Of a DNA stretch of 64,000 nt, positions 9,214-17,560 are shown piece after piece. The stretch is from CAWCGU01 sp963795195. Its GTDB lineage: Bacteria; Actinomycetota; Thermoleophilia; Solirubrobacterales; 70-9. A program made the translations under genes and the position numbers. Position 1 is the first letter of the stretch. Every line of letters begins with the position of its first letter. The stretch spans positions 434,001 through 498,000 of the forward strand of contig CAWCGU010000006.1 of the NCBI GenBank assembly GCA_963795195.1, given 5' to 3'. The notes below the pieces were generated by a model that ran no database searches, was not told the origin of the DNA, and saw nothing but the letters and a program-made list of their open reading frames with translations.

Positions 9214-10869
9214 TCATCCGGGCGCAATTCCGAGGTAGGGAAGCGCAAAGCTCGCGATCTCACCGAAGGCGGGGGCGGCGACGATTCCGCCGTAATAGCT
9301 GCCGCGCGGTTCGTCGACGACGATCGTGACCAGCAGCTGCGGGTCGTCCGCCGGGGCGAAGCCCACAAACGAACCGACGTAGTCGGTCTCGGAGTAGCCA
9401 CCGTCCTCGGCCTTCTGCGCGGTACCAGTCTTGCCGGCCAGCTCGTAGCCGGGGACCGCGACCTCTGATGCGGTTCCGCCGGGGGACAGGACTCCCTCCA
9501 GCATCCCGCTCAACTGATCCGAGCTCTTCTCGGAGATGATGCGAGTACCCGGGGCTGCGGGGATTTCCTCGCCGCCCTCGCTCATGATCAACCGCGGCGG
9601 GCGCAGAATTCCCCCGTTGGCGATGGCCGCGTAGCCGGCCGCCATCTGCAGGGGCGTCACCGCGATCCCCTGGCCGATCGGGAGGTTGCCCATGCTGGAG
9701 CCGTAGTAGTCCTCGGGCGCGAGCACGATTCCCGCCTCCTCGCCCGGAATGCCGATCCCGGTTGGCTCGGAGAACCCGAAGGTGCGCACCCACTGGTCGA
9801 AGAGCGTGTCGCCCAGTTCGAGGCCGATCGTGACCGCCCCGACGTTCGAGGACTGGGCGAGGATGTCCGCCACGCTCAGCGTGCCACCGCCGGTGGGGTG
9901 GGACTCCTGGATGACGCGATCGGCCACCTGGATCGTGGGGCCGAGGTTGAAGGTCGTACGCGGCGTCACCAGCCCCTCCTCGAGCGCGCCGGCGACGGTG
10001 AAGGCCTTGAACGTGGAGCCAGGCTCGTAATTGAAGTTGGTGGCGCGGTTGAGCATCTCCGCCTCCTCGGCCTCGCCGAGGTTGGTCGGGTCAAGCGAAG
10101 GCCAGTTGGCCAGAGCGAGCACGTCGGAGGTCTGCGGGTTCATCACGATCGCCGTCGCGCCTGCCGGGTGGTAGCGCTCTCCGATCTCAGCCAGCACCTG
10201 TTCGGTGCGCGCCTGCAGCGAGGCGTCGAGCGTCAGCTGCAGGTCCGCCCCCGTCGTCGCCGCGGTCAGCGTGTCGCGCTCGAGTTCCTGGCCGAGGGCG
10301 TCGAGCGTGACCTCCCGCTCCCCGTCGGTGCCGTGGAGCAATTCCTCGTAGCCCGCCTCGAGACCGGTCAGACCCTGGTTGTCGATGCCGACGCCTCCGA
10401 TCACCTGAGCGGCGAGCACGCCCTCGGGGTAGACGCGGCGGCTGTCGGGCAGGATCCCGATGCCGTCGAGATCGAGGTCGCGAACCTGCTCGGCGGAGGA
10501 GAGGTCGGCCTTGCGGTCGAGGTAGGCGAACCCGGAGTCGTCGTCTGAGAGCGTTTCGGCCAGCTCATCCTGGTCGAGCCCCAGGATCGGTGCCATCTTC
10601 TTGGCCGCGCGCAGGGGATCGGAGACCTGATAGGGCGTCGCGAAGATCGTCGCCGCGTCTTCGGAGATCGCCAGCTCCGAGCCGTTGCGATCGAGGATGC
10701 GACCTCGCGTGCCGGGCACGACGACGTCGGCGGTCTGCTGACCGCGGGCCTCGGCGCTGAGCTCACCGCCGCGTATGCCCTGTAGCCAAACCGAGCGGGC
10801 CAGAGCGACGCTGAAGAGCAACAGGAAAAGACCGAAGAGCAGGCCGATGCGGCGGTCGATCGTGGTCAC
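9214..10869 (-). CDS. ftsI: Septal class B penicillin-binding protein (FtsI/PBP3-like transpeptidase)
   Basis: This is a class B D,D-transpeptidase that cross-links septal peptidoglycan and partners FtsW. The 551-residue protein has an N-terminal membrane anchor (about residues 8-25) and a dimerisation domain with RGRILDRNG near 55-63. The transpeptidase domain carries all three catalytic motifs: STFK with nucleophile Ser285, SSN at 340-342 and KTG at 480-482. No PASTA domain is present, unlike some Gram-positive homologues. The start is GTG. It sits between the ftsL-like gene and murE, the standard dcw location. Confidence 0.95.
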   Translation of the reverse strand: MTTIDRRIGLLFGLFLLLFSVALARSVWLQGIRGGELSAEARGQQTADVVVPGTRGRILDRNGSELAISEDAATIFATPYQVSDPLRAAKKMAPILGLDQDELAETLSDDDSGFAYLDRKADLSSAEQVRDLDLDGIGILPDSRRVYPEGVLAAQVIGGVGIDNQGLTGLEAGYEELLHGTDGEREVTLDALGQELERDTLTAATTGADLQLTLDASLQARTEQVLAEIGERYHPAGATAIVMNPQTSDVLALANWPSLDPTNLGEAEEAEMLNRATNFNYEPGSTFKAFTVAGALEEGLVTPRTTFNLGPTIQVADRVIQESHPTGGGTLSVADILAQSSNVGAVTIGLELGDTLFDQWVRTFGFSEPTGIGIPGEEAGIVLAPEDYYGSSMGNLPIGQGIAVTPLQMAAGYAAIANGGILRPPRLIMSEGGEEIPAAPGTRIISEKSSDQLSGMLEGVLSPGGTASEVAVPGYELAGKTGTAQKAEDGGYSETDYVGSFVGFAPADDPQLLVTIVVDEPRGSYYGGIVAAPAFGEIASFALPYLGIAPG

Positions 10870-10913
10870 GGCCGGACACCCGAGAAGCGGACCGTGTGCG
10901 CGGTGGGGACCAC

Positions 10914-11498
10914 TTAGGGCGCGCTGACCTCTCCGTCGCGAAGACGCTCGGCGGCGACCACGTCGTCCGTGCTGAGCGGCTCGAGGTAGCGAATGTAACC
11001 GGGCTCAGGCACGACGAGGCCGAGCTCGTTGGCGCGCGCCTCGACCTCTCCGGTGGAAACCGCCGTCGCGTGCTGGGCGCGCAGAGCCGAGGTCTCCCTC
11101 TCGAGGGCGTCGGCCTGCAGCGCGACCTGGCTGGCGGCGGCGCTGAAGCTGAGGCTGAGCACATTCAGGGCGACGATCCCGACAAGCAGCATTCCGACGA
11201 GCAGAATCCATAACCGGCCGCGTGTGAGACGGTGCACGAAGCCGGAGTCGGCGATTCCGGTGATGGTGGTGGCGGTGCGGTGGCCGACCGCGACCGGAAT
11301 CATCAGCCCCGCGTTGGGAGTGATCCCGCGGCGGCTCGACGAAGCCTTGGGCTTGGCGCGATGCCGGGTCTGAGCACGACCGGGGGGCGGCTTGCGGACA
11401 GGCGCCGGGGCGGCGCGCAGGGTGCGCTTCGGAGGCGCCGGGCGGGCGACCCGGGCGGTCGAGGGATTGACCCGGCGCGCGGCTGCACTGGCCCCCAC
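10914..11498 (-). CDS. ftsL: FtsL-like division protein with a long basic N-terminal tail
   Basis: A 194-residue bitopic protein. Residues 1-90 are a Pro/Ala/Arg-rich cytoplasmic tail. A single membrane span follows (about 95-117, LWILLVGMLLVGIVALNVL), then a short coiled coil (QVALQADALERETSALRAQ) and a C-terminal segment with NELGLVVPEPG. This architecture and the position between rsmH and ftsI match FtsL, the scaffold that joins FtsQ/DivIC and recruits FtsW and FtsI. The GTG start shares one base with the rsmH stop (TAGTG). A strong AAGGAGG lies 6 bases upstream, inside rsmH. FtsL families are poorly conserved in sequence, so the call rests on topology and context. Confidence 0.8.
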   Translation of the reverse strand: MGASAAARRVNPSTARVARPAPPKRTLRAAPAPVRKPPPGRAQTRHRAKPKASSSRRGITPNAGLMIPVAVGHRTATTITGIADSGFVHRLTRGRLWILLVGMLLVGIVALNVLSLSFSAAASQVALQADALERETSALRAQHATAVSTGEVEARANELGLVVPEPGYIRYLEPLSTDDVVAAERLRDGEVSAP

Positions 11499-12454
11499 TA
11501 GAAGCCTCCTTCATCGAGTTGCTCGCCGGGAGCGAGCTTGCGGGCCACCCGCAGGTGCGCGGCTTTGGCGCGCGGGTTGTCAGCGATCTCTTCCGGACCG
11601 GGAGCAATCGCCCGCCGGGTCAGCAGCGATGCTTCGGGCTCGTGGCCGCAGACGCAGACCGGGAGCTCCGGCGGGCAGATGCAACCGCGAGCGAGGCCGG
11701 CGAGGAAGCGCTTGACGCGGCGGTCCTCGAGGGAGTGGAAGGAGATCGCGCCCAACCTGCCACCCGGGCGCAGCAGCTCCCAGGCGAGCGGCAGGGCGCG
11801 ATCAAGCGATTCGAGCTCCGCGTTGACGGCGATCCGCAGCGCCTGGAAGGTGCGCTTGGCGGGGTGGCCGCGACCGAACTGCGCGGAGGGCGGCACCGCT
11901 GCGCGAATCGCCTCGGCCAACTCAGAAGTCGTCTCGAACGGGCGGCGGCGCACGATCTCAGCGGCGATCCGGCCGGCGTAGCGCTCCTCACCATGGCGGC
12001 GGATGACGTCGGCGAGCCGGCTCTCGGGCCACTCGTTGACGAGGTCGGCGGCGGTCGTGGGCTGCGTGGAATCCATGCGCATGTCCAGCGGCGCGTCATA
12101 GGAGTAGGAGAAGCCGCGCTCCCAGGTGTCGATCTGCATCGAGGAGACGCCGAGGTCGAGGTAGACGACGTCGAGCGTGACGCCTTCGCTGCGCAGTCGC
12201 TCGAGCGCGTCGGCGTAGTTGGCGCGGATGAACCGCGTTTCGCAGGCTGCCGCCGAGGCGAAGTCGGCGTAGCGATCCTCGGCGGCCGGATCGCGGTCGA
12301 CGCAGATCAGCGAACCGTCGGTGCCCAGCCGCTCGGCCATCAGCTGGGCATGCCCGCCGCCGCCGAAGGTGCAATCGAGTGCGTCCTCTCCCTCGCGAGG
12401 ATCGAGCGCTGCAAGCGTCTCGAGGGCGAGGACTGGAACGTGATCTCGTGGCAT
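11498..12454 (-). CDS. rsmH: 16S rRNA (cytosine1402-N4)-methyltransferase RsmH
   Basis: RsmH (MraW) methylates N4 of C1402 in the 16S rRNA decoding centre using S-adenosylmethionine. The protein starts HVPVL soon after the initiator. It has the SAM-binding motif DCTFGGGGHA, then YLDLGVSSMQ, RGFSYSYDAPLDMRMD, RTFQALRIAVN and SFHSLEDRRVKRFL, all hallmarks of the family. I chose the ATG five residues before HVPVL. Another in-frame ATG 18 bases upstream (12472) is possible, and neither has a strong ribosome-binding site. About 318 residues, normal length. It follows mraZ directly. Confidence 0.95.
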   Translation of the reverse strand: MPRDHVPVLALETLAALDPREGEDALDCTFGGGGHAQLMAERLGTDGSLICVDRDPAAEDRYADFASAAACETRFIRANYADALERLRSEGVTLDVVYLDLGVSSMQIDTWERGFSYSYDAPLDMRMDSTQPTTAADLVNEWPESRLADVIRRHGEERYAGRIAAEIVRRRPFETTSELAEAIRAAVPPSAQFGRGHPAKRTFQALRIAVNAELESLDRALPLAWELLRPGGRLGAISFHSLEDRRVKRFLAGLARGCICPPELPVCVCGHEPEASLLTRRAIAPGPEEIADNPRAKAAHLRVARKLAPGEQLDEGGF

Positions 12455-12498
12455 GTATGTGAGCGTAAGCATCAGGTTTACATCCGTTACATGGCGCC

Positions 12499-12954
12499 CT
12501 ATTCGCCCTTGGGGGAGCCGGCTCCTGCGCCCGCGAGGCCCTCGGCGATGCGCTCAGCCTCCTCGTCGATGGCCGAGTTCTCCTCATCCCAGTGCTCCGG
12601 ATTCCAGATCTCGAGGCGGTTGCCCATGCCGCTGACGACGCACGTCCCCTGCAGCCCGGCGTGCTCGATCAGCTTTTTTGGAAGGCGGATGCGGCCTGCG
12701 GAATCGAGCGTCTCCTCGACAGACCGGGCCGAGAAGCGGCGCTGCATCCGCCGGCCCTCGCGGCTGAACGGATTGAGCCCCGAAAGGAAGCGCTGCTCGA
12801 AGTCCGCGTAGGCATCGGCAGGAAACACTTCAACGCAGGGATCGAGCCCCTGCGACAGAACCACTCCGTCAGCCAAGGCGGCTCGAAAACGGGCCGGGAT
12901 CGTGACGCGGTCCTTCGAGTCGAGGCTGTGCTCATGCTGCCCGCGAAACGCCAC
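12499..12954 (-). CDS. mraZ: Transcriptional regulator MraZ
   Basis: MraZ is a ring-forming DNA-binding protein that represses the dcw operon by binding short direct repeats in its own promoter. The 151-residue product begins AFRGQHEHSLDSKDRVTIP, the first SpoVT/AbrB-like domain. The second appears near residues 80-95 (ETLDSAGRIRLPKKLI). The start is GTG with GGAGAGG nine bases upstream. The frame stays open further upstream, but that sequence has no family similarity and contains the operator. A C-terminal extension of about 20 residues is rich in Glu, Ala and Gly. Confidence 0.93.
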   Translation of the reverse strand: MAFRGQHEHSLDSKDRVTIPARFRAALADGVVLSQGLDPCVEVFPADAYADFEQRFLSGLNPFSREGRRMQRRFSARSVEETLDSAGRIRLPKKLIEHAGLQGTCVVSGMGNRLEIWNPEHWDEENSAIDEEAERIAEGLAGAGAGSPKGE

Positions 12955-13071
12955 CGTCAAGAACCTCTCCGCTCTCCTGAGCCTCCCGATCGCGTTGCAG
13001 TTCTCAAGAAAGTGGGCCGGGGAGACTAGGTGGGAGGAGCCTCGCCCCCCCGGCCCGTGGAACTGATCGAG

Positions 13072-13105
13072 GCGACACGCTAGCCCACTCCGTCCCACTT
13101 TGCAA
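13072..13105 (-). promoter_or_regulatory. dcw promoter overlapped by MraZ-box repeats
   Basis: On the minus strand TTGCAA (13100-13105) and TAGCGT (13077-13082) are spaced by 17 bases, a plausible -35/-10 pair. Within and next to the spacer are direct repeats at 10-bp phase: AAAGTGGGAC, GGAGTGGGCT and a degenerate AGCGTGTCGC. GTGGG repeats at 10-bp spacing upstream of mraZ are the known MraZ binding signature. The site lies about 120 bases before the mraZ GTG. Repression by blocking RNA polymerase is inferred from the overlap. Confidence 0.65.
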
Positions 13106-13172
13106 CACAACGCAGCCCGCACATAGGACTCGATGCGTCGGACGGAATTGCTAGCGGGGTGACGAAAACGCG

Positions 13173-13196
13173 CAAACGGCTCTGCAAAGCCGTTTG
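13173..13196. other. Perfect 9-bp inverted repeat between divergent mraZ and HAD genes
   Basis: CAAACGGCT and AGCCGTTTG flank a 6-base loop, CTGCAA. No U-run follows on either strand, so it is not a clear terminator. It lies in the 380-bp divergent spacer between mraZ and the HAD phosphatase gene (13335). That spacer otherwise holds only the dcw promoter and no RNA gene I recognise. It may be an operator or an mRNA leader hairpin for the HAD gene. Confidence 0.4.
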
Positions 13197-13334
13197 TGGG
13201 CCGCCTCTGATGTGGGAGCGTTGTGGGAGACCGTGCGCCTTATGCAAGGCGGATTGCACTCAGGAGGAGCGCGGGAGTCGTTAGCGTGCCGTTCCCATGA
13301 GCAGTCTCGGCCTGATCGCGTTCCCCCCTCGTCC

Positions 13335-13979
13335 GTGAAACGACTGGTGATCTTCGACTGCGACGGCGTGCTCGTCGACTCCGAGCGGATCTCGGCGACG
13401 GCGATGTGCGAGCAGATCCTCACCCTCGGCCTCCAGACAACGCCCTCCGAATGCCACCGCGAGTACGCCGGGACCTGGTGGCCCGACACGCTGGCCCGAA
13501 TAGAGCAGCGGCTCGGACGCCCGCTGCCTGCCAGCTTCACCGACGACTTCCGCAAGCGCCAGATGGCGGCGCTGTCGCGCGGAGTCGACCCCGTTGACGG
13601 TGTAGTCGACGCCCTCGAGCGGATCGATGCCACCAGCTGCGTCGCTTCGAACGGACCGCATGAGAAAATGGCAGTGACGCTCGCGGCGGCGGGTCTGCTG
13701 GCTCGCTTCGAGGGAAAGATCTTCAGCTCCTACGACGAGGGGGTCGAGCGCGGCAAGCCGTACCCGGACCTGTTCCTGCACGCCGCGGGCGCGATGGGCT
13801 TCGAGCCCGCCGACTGCATCGTCGTCGAGGACTCGGTCTTCGGGGTCGAGGCCGGCGTTCGCGCCGGAATGCTGGTACTCGGCTACGACGCGGACGCGGA
13901 CTCGGCCGCGCTGGCGGCCGCCGGCGCACACTGCTTCAGCGCGATGAGCGAGCTGCCGGAGTTGCTCGCCTCGGCCTGA
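13335..13979 (+). CDS. HAD-superfamily phosphatase, beta-phosphoglucomutase-like subfamily
   Basis: A 214-residue cytoplasmic HAD hydrolase. Motif I is DCDGVLVDSE near the N-terminus, with two catalytic aspartates. Motif II is the Ser in CVASNGPHEK, motif III is the Lys in ERGKPYPDLF, and motif IV is VVEDSVFGVEAG. A helical cap lies between motifs I and II, as in subfamily IA. Substrates of such enzymes (phosphosugars, phosphoglycolate, riboflavin precursors) cannot be told from sequence. I chose the GTG just before KRLVIFD. The frame is open further upstream without conserved sequence. It is divergent from mraZ and its stop is 3 bp from the convergent tadC stop. Confidence 0.85.
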   Translation: MKRLVIFDCDGVLVDSERISATAMCEQILTLGLQTTPSECHREYAGTWWPDTLARIEQRLGRPLPASFTDDFRKRQMAALSRGVDPVDGVVDALERIDATSCVASNGPHEKMAVTLAAAGLLARFEGKIFSSYDEGVERGKPYPDLFLHAAGAMGFEPADCIVVEDSVFGVEAGVRAGMLVLGYDADADSAALAAAGAHCFSAMSELPELLASA

Positions 13980-13982
13980 ACC

Positions 13983-14825
13983 TCAGAAGCCCGCAAAGAT
14001 GGCCTCGGAGTTGGCGATCAGCCCGGCCGCGATCATCAGCAGCACCGACGGCACCAGGACGAGAGCGACAACGAGCTGGATCTTCGGAGCGGCGCGCGAC
14101 GCGTGCTCTTCGGTTGAGCGCCTGGCGTCACTGCGCAGGGTCGCCGCCTGGTCGCTCAGCTGGGCAGCGAGCGGGGAGCCGTAGCGCCGCGAGCGCTCGA
14201 GCGCGGCCGACAACGCCCCCAGCTCATGACCGGGGATGCGCTCGCGCAGACTCGCGAGTGCCCCCGCCAACGAGGCTCCCGCTTCGATCTCGGCGGCGAC
14301 GATTCCGAGCTCTCCGGCCAGCGGGCCGGCGGACTCGCGGGCGATCTCGGCGAGGACGGTGCCCGGGTCGCGACCGGCAGCAGCGCCGACCGAGAGAAGG
14401 TCGAGAGCGTCCGGGAGCGAAGCGAGGATCAGCCTGCGGCGGCGGCGCGCCTGCCTTTCCAGCAGCGCATCGGGAGCGAAGAAGCCCGCGGCGGGCAACA
14501 CGGCAGCCACGAGAAGCGCGACGCGCCCGGGCGCCGCCGGCGCCACCGAGGCCGCGACCAATCCTCCGCAGACAGCCGCGAGCAGTTTGGCGATGAACAC
14601 CGCCGGCAGCGATACCCGATCGGTGAGGCCGGCCGCCTGCAGTCGCGCGGGCAGCCCGAGTCGCAGCGCTGCGTCACGAAGGGAGCCGACGCGACCCGCA
14701 CTGAACCGTGAGACGACTCGTCGGCTCCCAGAGGCGACCTGCTCCGCGCGAGCGCCCGCCAGCTCCCAGACCGCCGTGGCGCCGAGCAGCACGGCCAGCG
14801 CCGCGAGCACCGCGCCGCCGCTCAC
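13983..14825 (-). CDS. tadC: Type II secretion F-domain membrane protein, TadC-like
   Basis: A 280-residue inner-membrane platform protein of the type II secretion/Tad (Flp pilus) family. Hydrophobic segments lie near the N-terminus, around residues 75-115 and at the C-terminus (LVVALVLVPSVLLMIAAGLI). The central cytoplasmic T2SF helical domain contains LPDALDLLSVGAAAGRDP, matching the TadB/TadC pattern. It is the last gene of an operon with TadB and the TadA ATPase, 19 bp after tadB. The start is GTG. The TadB/TadC assignment follows gene order. Confidence 0.8.
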   Translation of the reverse strand: MSGGAVLAALAVLLGATAVWELAGARAEQVASGSRRVVSRFSAGRVGSLRDAALRLGLPARLQAAGLTDRVSLPAVFIAKLLAAVCGGLVAASVAPAAPGRVALLVAAVLPAAGFFAPDALLERQARRRRRLILASLPDALDLLSVGAAAGRDPGTVLAEIARESAGPLAGELGIVAAEIEAGASLAGALASLRERIPGHELGALSAALERSRRYGSPLAAQLSDQAATLRSDARRSTEEHASRAAPKIQLVVALVLVPSVLLMIAAGLIANSEAIFAGF

Positions 14826-14844
14826 GATTGCCCAGGGCGGTCGA

Positions 14845-15693
14845 TCAAGCGGTCACTCGCGAGAGCCTTCGAATGGCGGCGAAACCGCAGATCTGAAGCA
14901 CGGCGGCGACGCCGAGCAGGGCCGCGGCGGCGGGCTCGGCCAGCAATCCCGCCACGAACCCGGGGTGGATCAGCTCGGCGAAGACAGCCGCACCTGTCGG
15001 CATCGCGACGACCAGCAGACCCGTGAAGCGCGCCTGCGCCGTAGCGCTCCTGGCATCCGCGGCCACGCGATCGCGCTCGGCCGCTGCGATCGCGTAACGC
15101 CGCAGAAGTCCGGCGAGGTCGCCTCCGCCGAGCTGCTGCGAGCCGAGCGCGGCGGCAAATGCGTCCACCCGCCGGGAGCGCAACCGGCGGCGCAGCTCGA
15201 ACAGGGCGGCGGAAGTCGAGGCCCCGAGCTCGAGGTCGGCGCCCACGCGGGCGAGCTCGACGGCCGGCGGCCCCTCCAGCGATCCCGCCGCCCCTCCCAG
15301 GGCACCGCGCACCGAGCGGCCGGCGGCAAGCGCATCGGCCAGCGCCGTCGCAACCGCCGGAAGGCCCTGCTCGACGCTGGCGAGATACCGCCGGCGGCGG
15401 CGGGCCAGCATCCAGCTCGCCGCAAGCGGCCCGCCGGCCGCGAGCAGCGGCACAGGCCCCGGGCCGGCGAGAAACAGCCCGCCTCCGAGCAGAACTGCGA
15501 CTCCGATCAAACCCAAGCGCCTGCGCTCGTCGGCGCTCGGGTCGTAGCCCTCGCTTCCCGCCCTGCGCAGCGGCTCGAGGGCCGAGCGCACCCAGCGAGC
15601 CAGCGCCGGGGTCGCGACGACCGCCTCTCTGGCCGCAGCAGCTCCGAGGGCACCGGCGACGGCGGCCAGTAACACTGGCGTCAGCGACTCCAC
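14845..15693 (-). CDS. tadB: Type II secretion F-domain membrane protein, TadB-like
   Basis: A 282-residue integral membrane protein with N-terminal spans, a cytoplasmic T2SF helical domain (LPAVATALADALAAGRSVRGAL, about residues 118-140) and two C-terminal spans. TadB and TadC form the membrane platform on which the TadA ATPase drives pilin extrusion. Its GTG start lies 13 bp inside the end of tadA, so translation is coupled. Residues 50-115 are very Arg/Ala/Gly-rich. Confidence 0.8.
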   Translation of the reverse strand: MESLTPVLLAAVAGALGAAAAREAVVATPALARWVRSALEPLRRAGSEGYDPSADERRRLGLIGVAVLLGGGLFLAGPGPVPLLAAGGPLAASWMLARRRRRYLASVEQGLPAVATALADALAAGRSVRGALGGAAGSLEGPPAVELARVGADLELGASTSAALFELRRRLRSRRVDAFAAALGSQQLGGGDLAGLLRRYAIAAAERDRVAADARSATAQARFTGLLVVAMPTGAAVFAELIHPGFVAGLLAEPAAAALLGVAAVLQICGFAAIRRLSRVTA

Positions 15694-16872
15694 AGCGGTC
15701 GCGCCTCGGCGCCGTCGTCGCCGTCGATCACCCCGGCCGCCTCGGCGACGATCCGAGAGCCATCGCCGGCGCGGCGCATGTGCACGATCAGGTCGAGCCC
15801 GCGACCGAGCTGGCGGCGGATAGCGGCATGCGGGAGGCCGACGTCGGCCATCAGCGCCAGCGTTTCGAGCCGCCGTAGCGCGTCCTCGGGCGAGTTCGCG
15901 TGAACGGTCGACAGCGCGCCGTCATGGCCCGTGTTGAGCGCCGACAACAGATCGAGCGCCTCCGGCCCACGGACCTCACCGATCACGATCCGGTCCGGCC
16001 GCATCCGCAAGGCGTTGCGGAGCAGGTCCCGGATGGTCACCTCTCCCCTTCCCTCCACGCTCCCGGGCCGGCTCTCCAGGCGGACGATGTGAGTTTGCTG
16101 AAGGCGCAGTTCGGCCGCATCTTCGATGGTGACGACCCGTTCGTGCTCGCCGATGAAGTACGAGAGCGCGTTCAGCAGCGTCGTCTTTCCCGACCCGGTG
16201 CCGCCGCTGACCAGCACGCTTCGGCGCGCGATGACGGCATCCGCCAGCAGGTCGTGGAGCTCTCGCGTGAGCGTTCCCGAATTCGACCAGCTCCTCGGGC
16301 CCCGGACGGGCGGCCGAGAAGCGGCGGATCGAGACCGTCGGCCCGTCGACGGCCAGCGGCGGGATGACCACATTGACGCGCGATCCGTCCGCGAGTCGCG
16401 CGTCGACCATCGGGCTGAGCTCGTCCACCCTCCTTCCAAGCGGAGCAAGGATGCGCTCGATCGCGTCGCGCAGAGCCCCCTCGTCGCCGAAGCTGACGCT
16501 GGTGAGCTCGATCGACCCCGAGCGCTCGACGTAGACACGTTCGGGCCCGTTCACCATCACCTCCTCGACCAGCGGATCAGCCAACAGCTCCTCCAAGGGG
16601 CCGAGCCCGACCGTCTCACGCAGGATCAGCTCGCGAACTCGCAGGCGCAGCGCGGGCGAGAGAACCTCAGCCTCGCGGTCGACCAGTTCGGTCACGGCAG
16701 CCTCGAGGTCGCGGCTCGGTGGGCGCCCGGCCGCGGCGTCGGCACGCCGCTGGTCGATCAGGCGCTCCCTCAGCTGGACCGCAAGCCGCTCGCTGTGCCG
16801 CGCGTCGACGTCCACGTCCAGAACAAGCCCGGCGAACGCGATCTCGCCCCCGTTGGGCCTACCGGCGGCCAC
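15681..16872 (-). pseudogene. tadA: TadA/CpaF secretion ATPase gene with one apparent single-base insertion
   Basis: Two overlapping frames encode consecutive parts of one CpaF/TadA hexameric ATPase, which powers Flp/Tad pilus assembly. The first frame (from GTG at 16872) carries the N-terminal domain and PTVSIRRFSAARPG. The second carries Walker A GGTGSGKTTLLN, IEDAAEL, the Walker B region RPDRIVIGEVRG and STVHANSPEDAL. The switch is at about 16274-16278. Removing one base of the GGGAA (coding strand) gives a continuous EELVEFGTLTRELHD junction and a protein of about 396 residues, normal for the family. Given eight similar insertions in the window, an error in the sequence is more likely than gene death. 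Function is intact if corrected. Confidence 0.85.
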
Positions 16873-16891
16873 CGAAGGAGTTCAAGCTTCC

Positions 16892-17560
16892 CTAGCCCGA
16901 CGGGATCAAACGCATCTGGCGCGCGAAGCTCTCGGCATCGATCAATTCGAGCGCCTGAGTTTGCGTTAGCCCGAGCGTGGCGATATGCGAGAGCCCCGCG
17001 CCTGTGGTCAGCTCGCCGTCGGCTGCTCCCGCCTGCACCAAGCCGAGCAGAGGCACGCGGGCGACTGCGACGTACGTACGGCCGCTGCCGCCGGAGTTGG
17101 GCTCCGTCGTCACGACGACATCGACCCGAGTCTGTCCGCCGCCCCGCGCGGCGGGAAGCGCCCCCGCTCCCGTCACCTGAATCTCGACCGGGCTCAACCT
17201 CGCCGGCAGGGTCGTGGTGCGCTCGCCGCGCGGCCGCGGTACACGCAGGTCGTCGCTGGTCAGGTAGGCACCGGCGGAGATCGCCCCGACTGGTTCGTGG
17301 CCGATCACTTCCTCTGGAGCAACGAGCGCGTTCGCGGGAGCGAAGCGAGCGGGAACGCGTCGAACATCGAGCGAACGGCCGGCGAGCCGCGGTGTGATCG
17401 GTTCGCCCGCGGGCAGCGGCTCCGAGGCGATCAGGACCGAACGCAGCTCACCGTATTGGTCCGCAACCGAGCTCTGGTAGCCACCGGCCACGGCTGCCGC
17501 CATCGCCGCGCACGAAACAGCGGCACCCAAGAAGCCGGCCGCCCGTGTCCGCCTGCTCAC
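16892..17560 (-). CDS. cpaB: CpaB/RcpC-like Flp pilus assembly protein with SAF domain
   Basis: A 222-residue protein with an N-terminal hydrophobic segment (residues 8-27) that anchors or exports it. A SAF domain follows at about 40-105 (VLIASEPLPAGEPITPRLAG, then GAISAGAYLTSDDL), and the C-terminal region resembles RcpC. CpaB/RcpC proteins stabilise the outer part of Tad pilus machines. The GTG start overlaps the histidine-kinase stop by 4 bp (GTGA), so it belongs to the regulator-Tad operon. The call is by domain and context, because these proteins vary in sequence. Confidence 0.75.
   Translation of the reverse strand: MSRRTRAAGFLGAAVSCAAMAAAVAGGYQSSVADQYGELRSVLIASEPLPAGEPITPRLAGRSLDVRRVPARFAPANALVAPEEVIGHEPVGAISAGAYLTSDDLRVPRPRGERTTTLPARLSPVEIQVTGAGALPAARGGGQTRVDVVVTTEPNSGGSGRTYVAVARVPLLGLVQAGAADGELTTGAGLSHIATLGLTQTQALELIDAESFARQMRLIPSG

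Noticed and set aside
12455..12472. Six-residue longer start for RsmH at 12472
   Set aside because: Possible but not better supported: no stronger ribosome-binding site, and family members usually start a few residues before HVPVL.
12955..13122. N-terminal extension of MraZ from an upstream ATG
   Set aside because: It would cover the promoter and operator repeats, has no family similarity, and the GTG before AFRGQ has a ribosome-binding site.
13106..13334. tRNA or small RNA gene between mraZ and the HAD gene
   Set aside because: Only a 9-bp hairpin is present. No cloverleaf, T-loop or CCA-end pattern was found.
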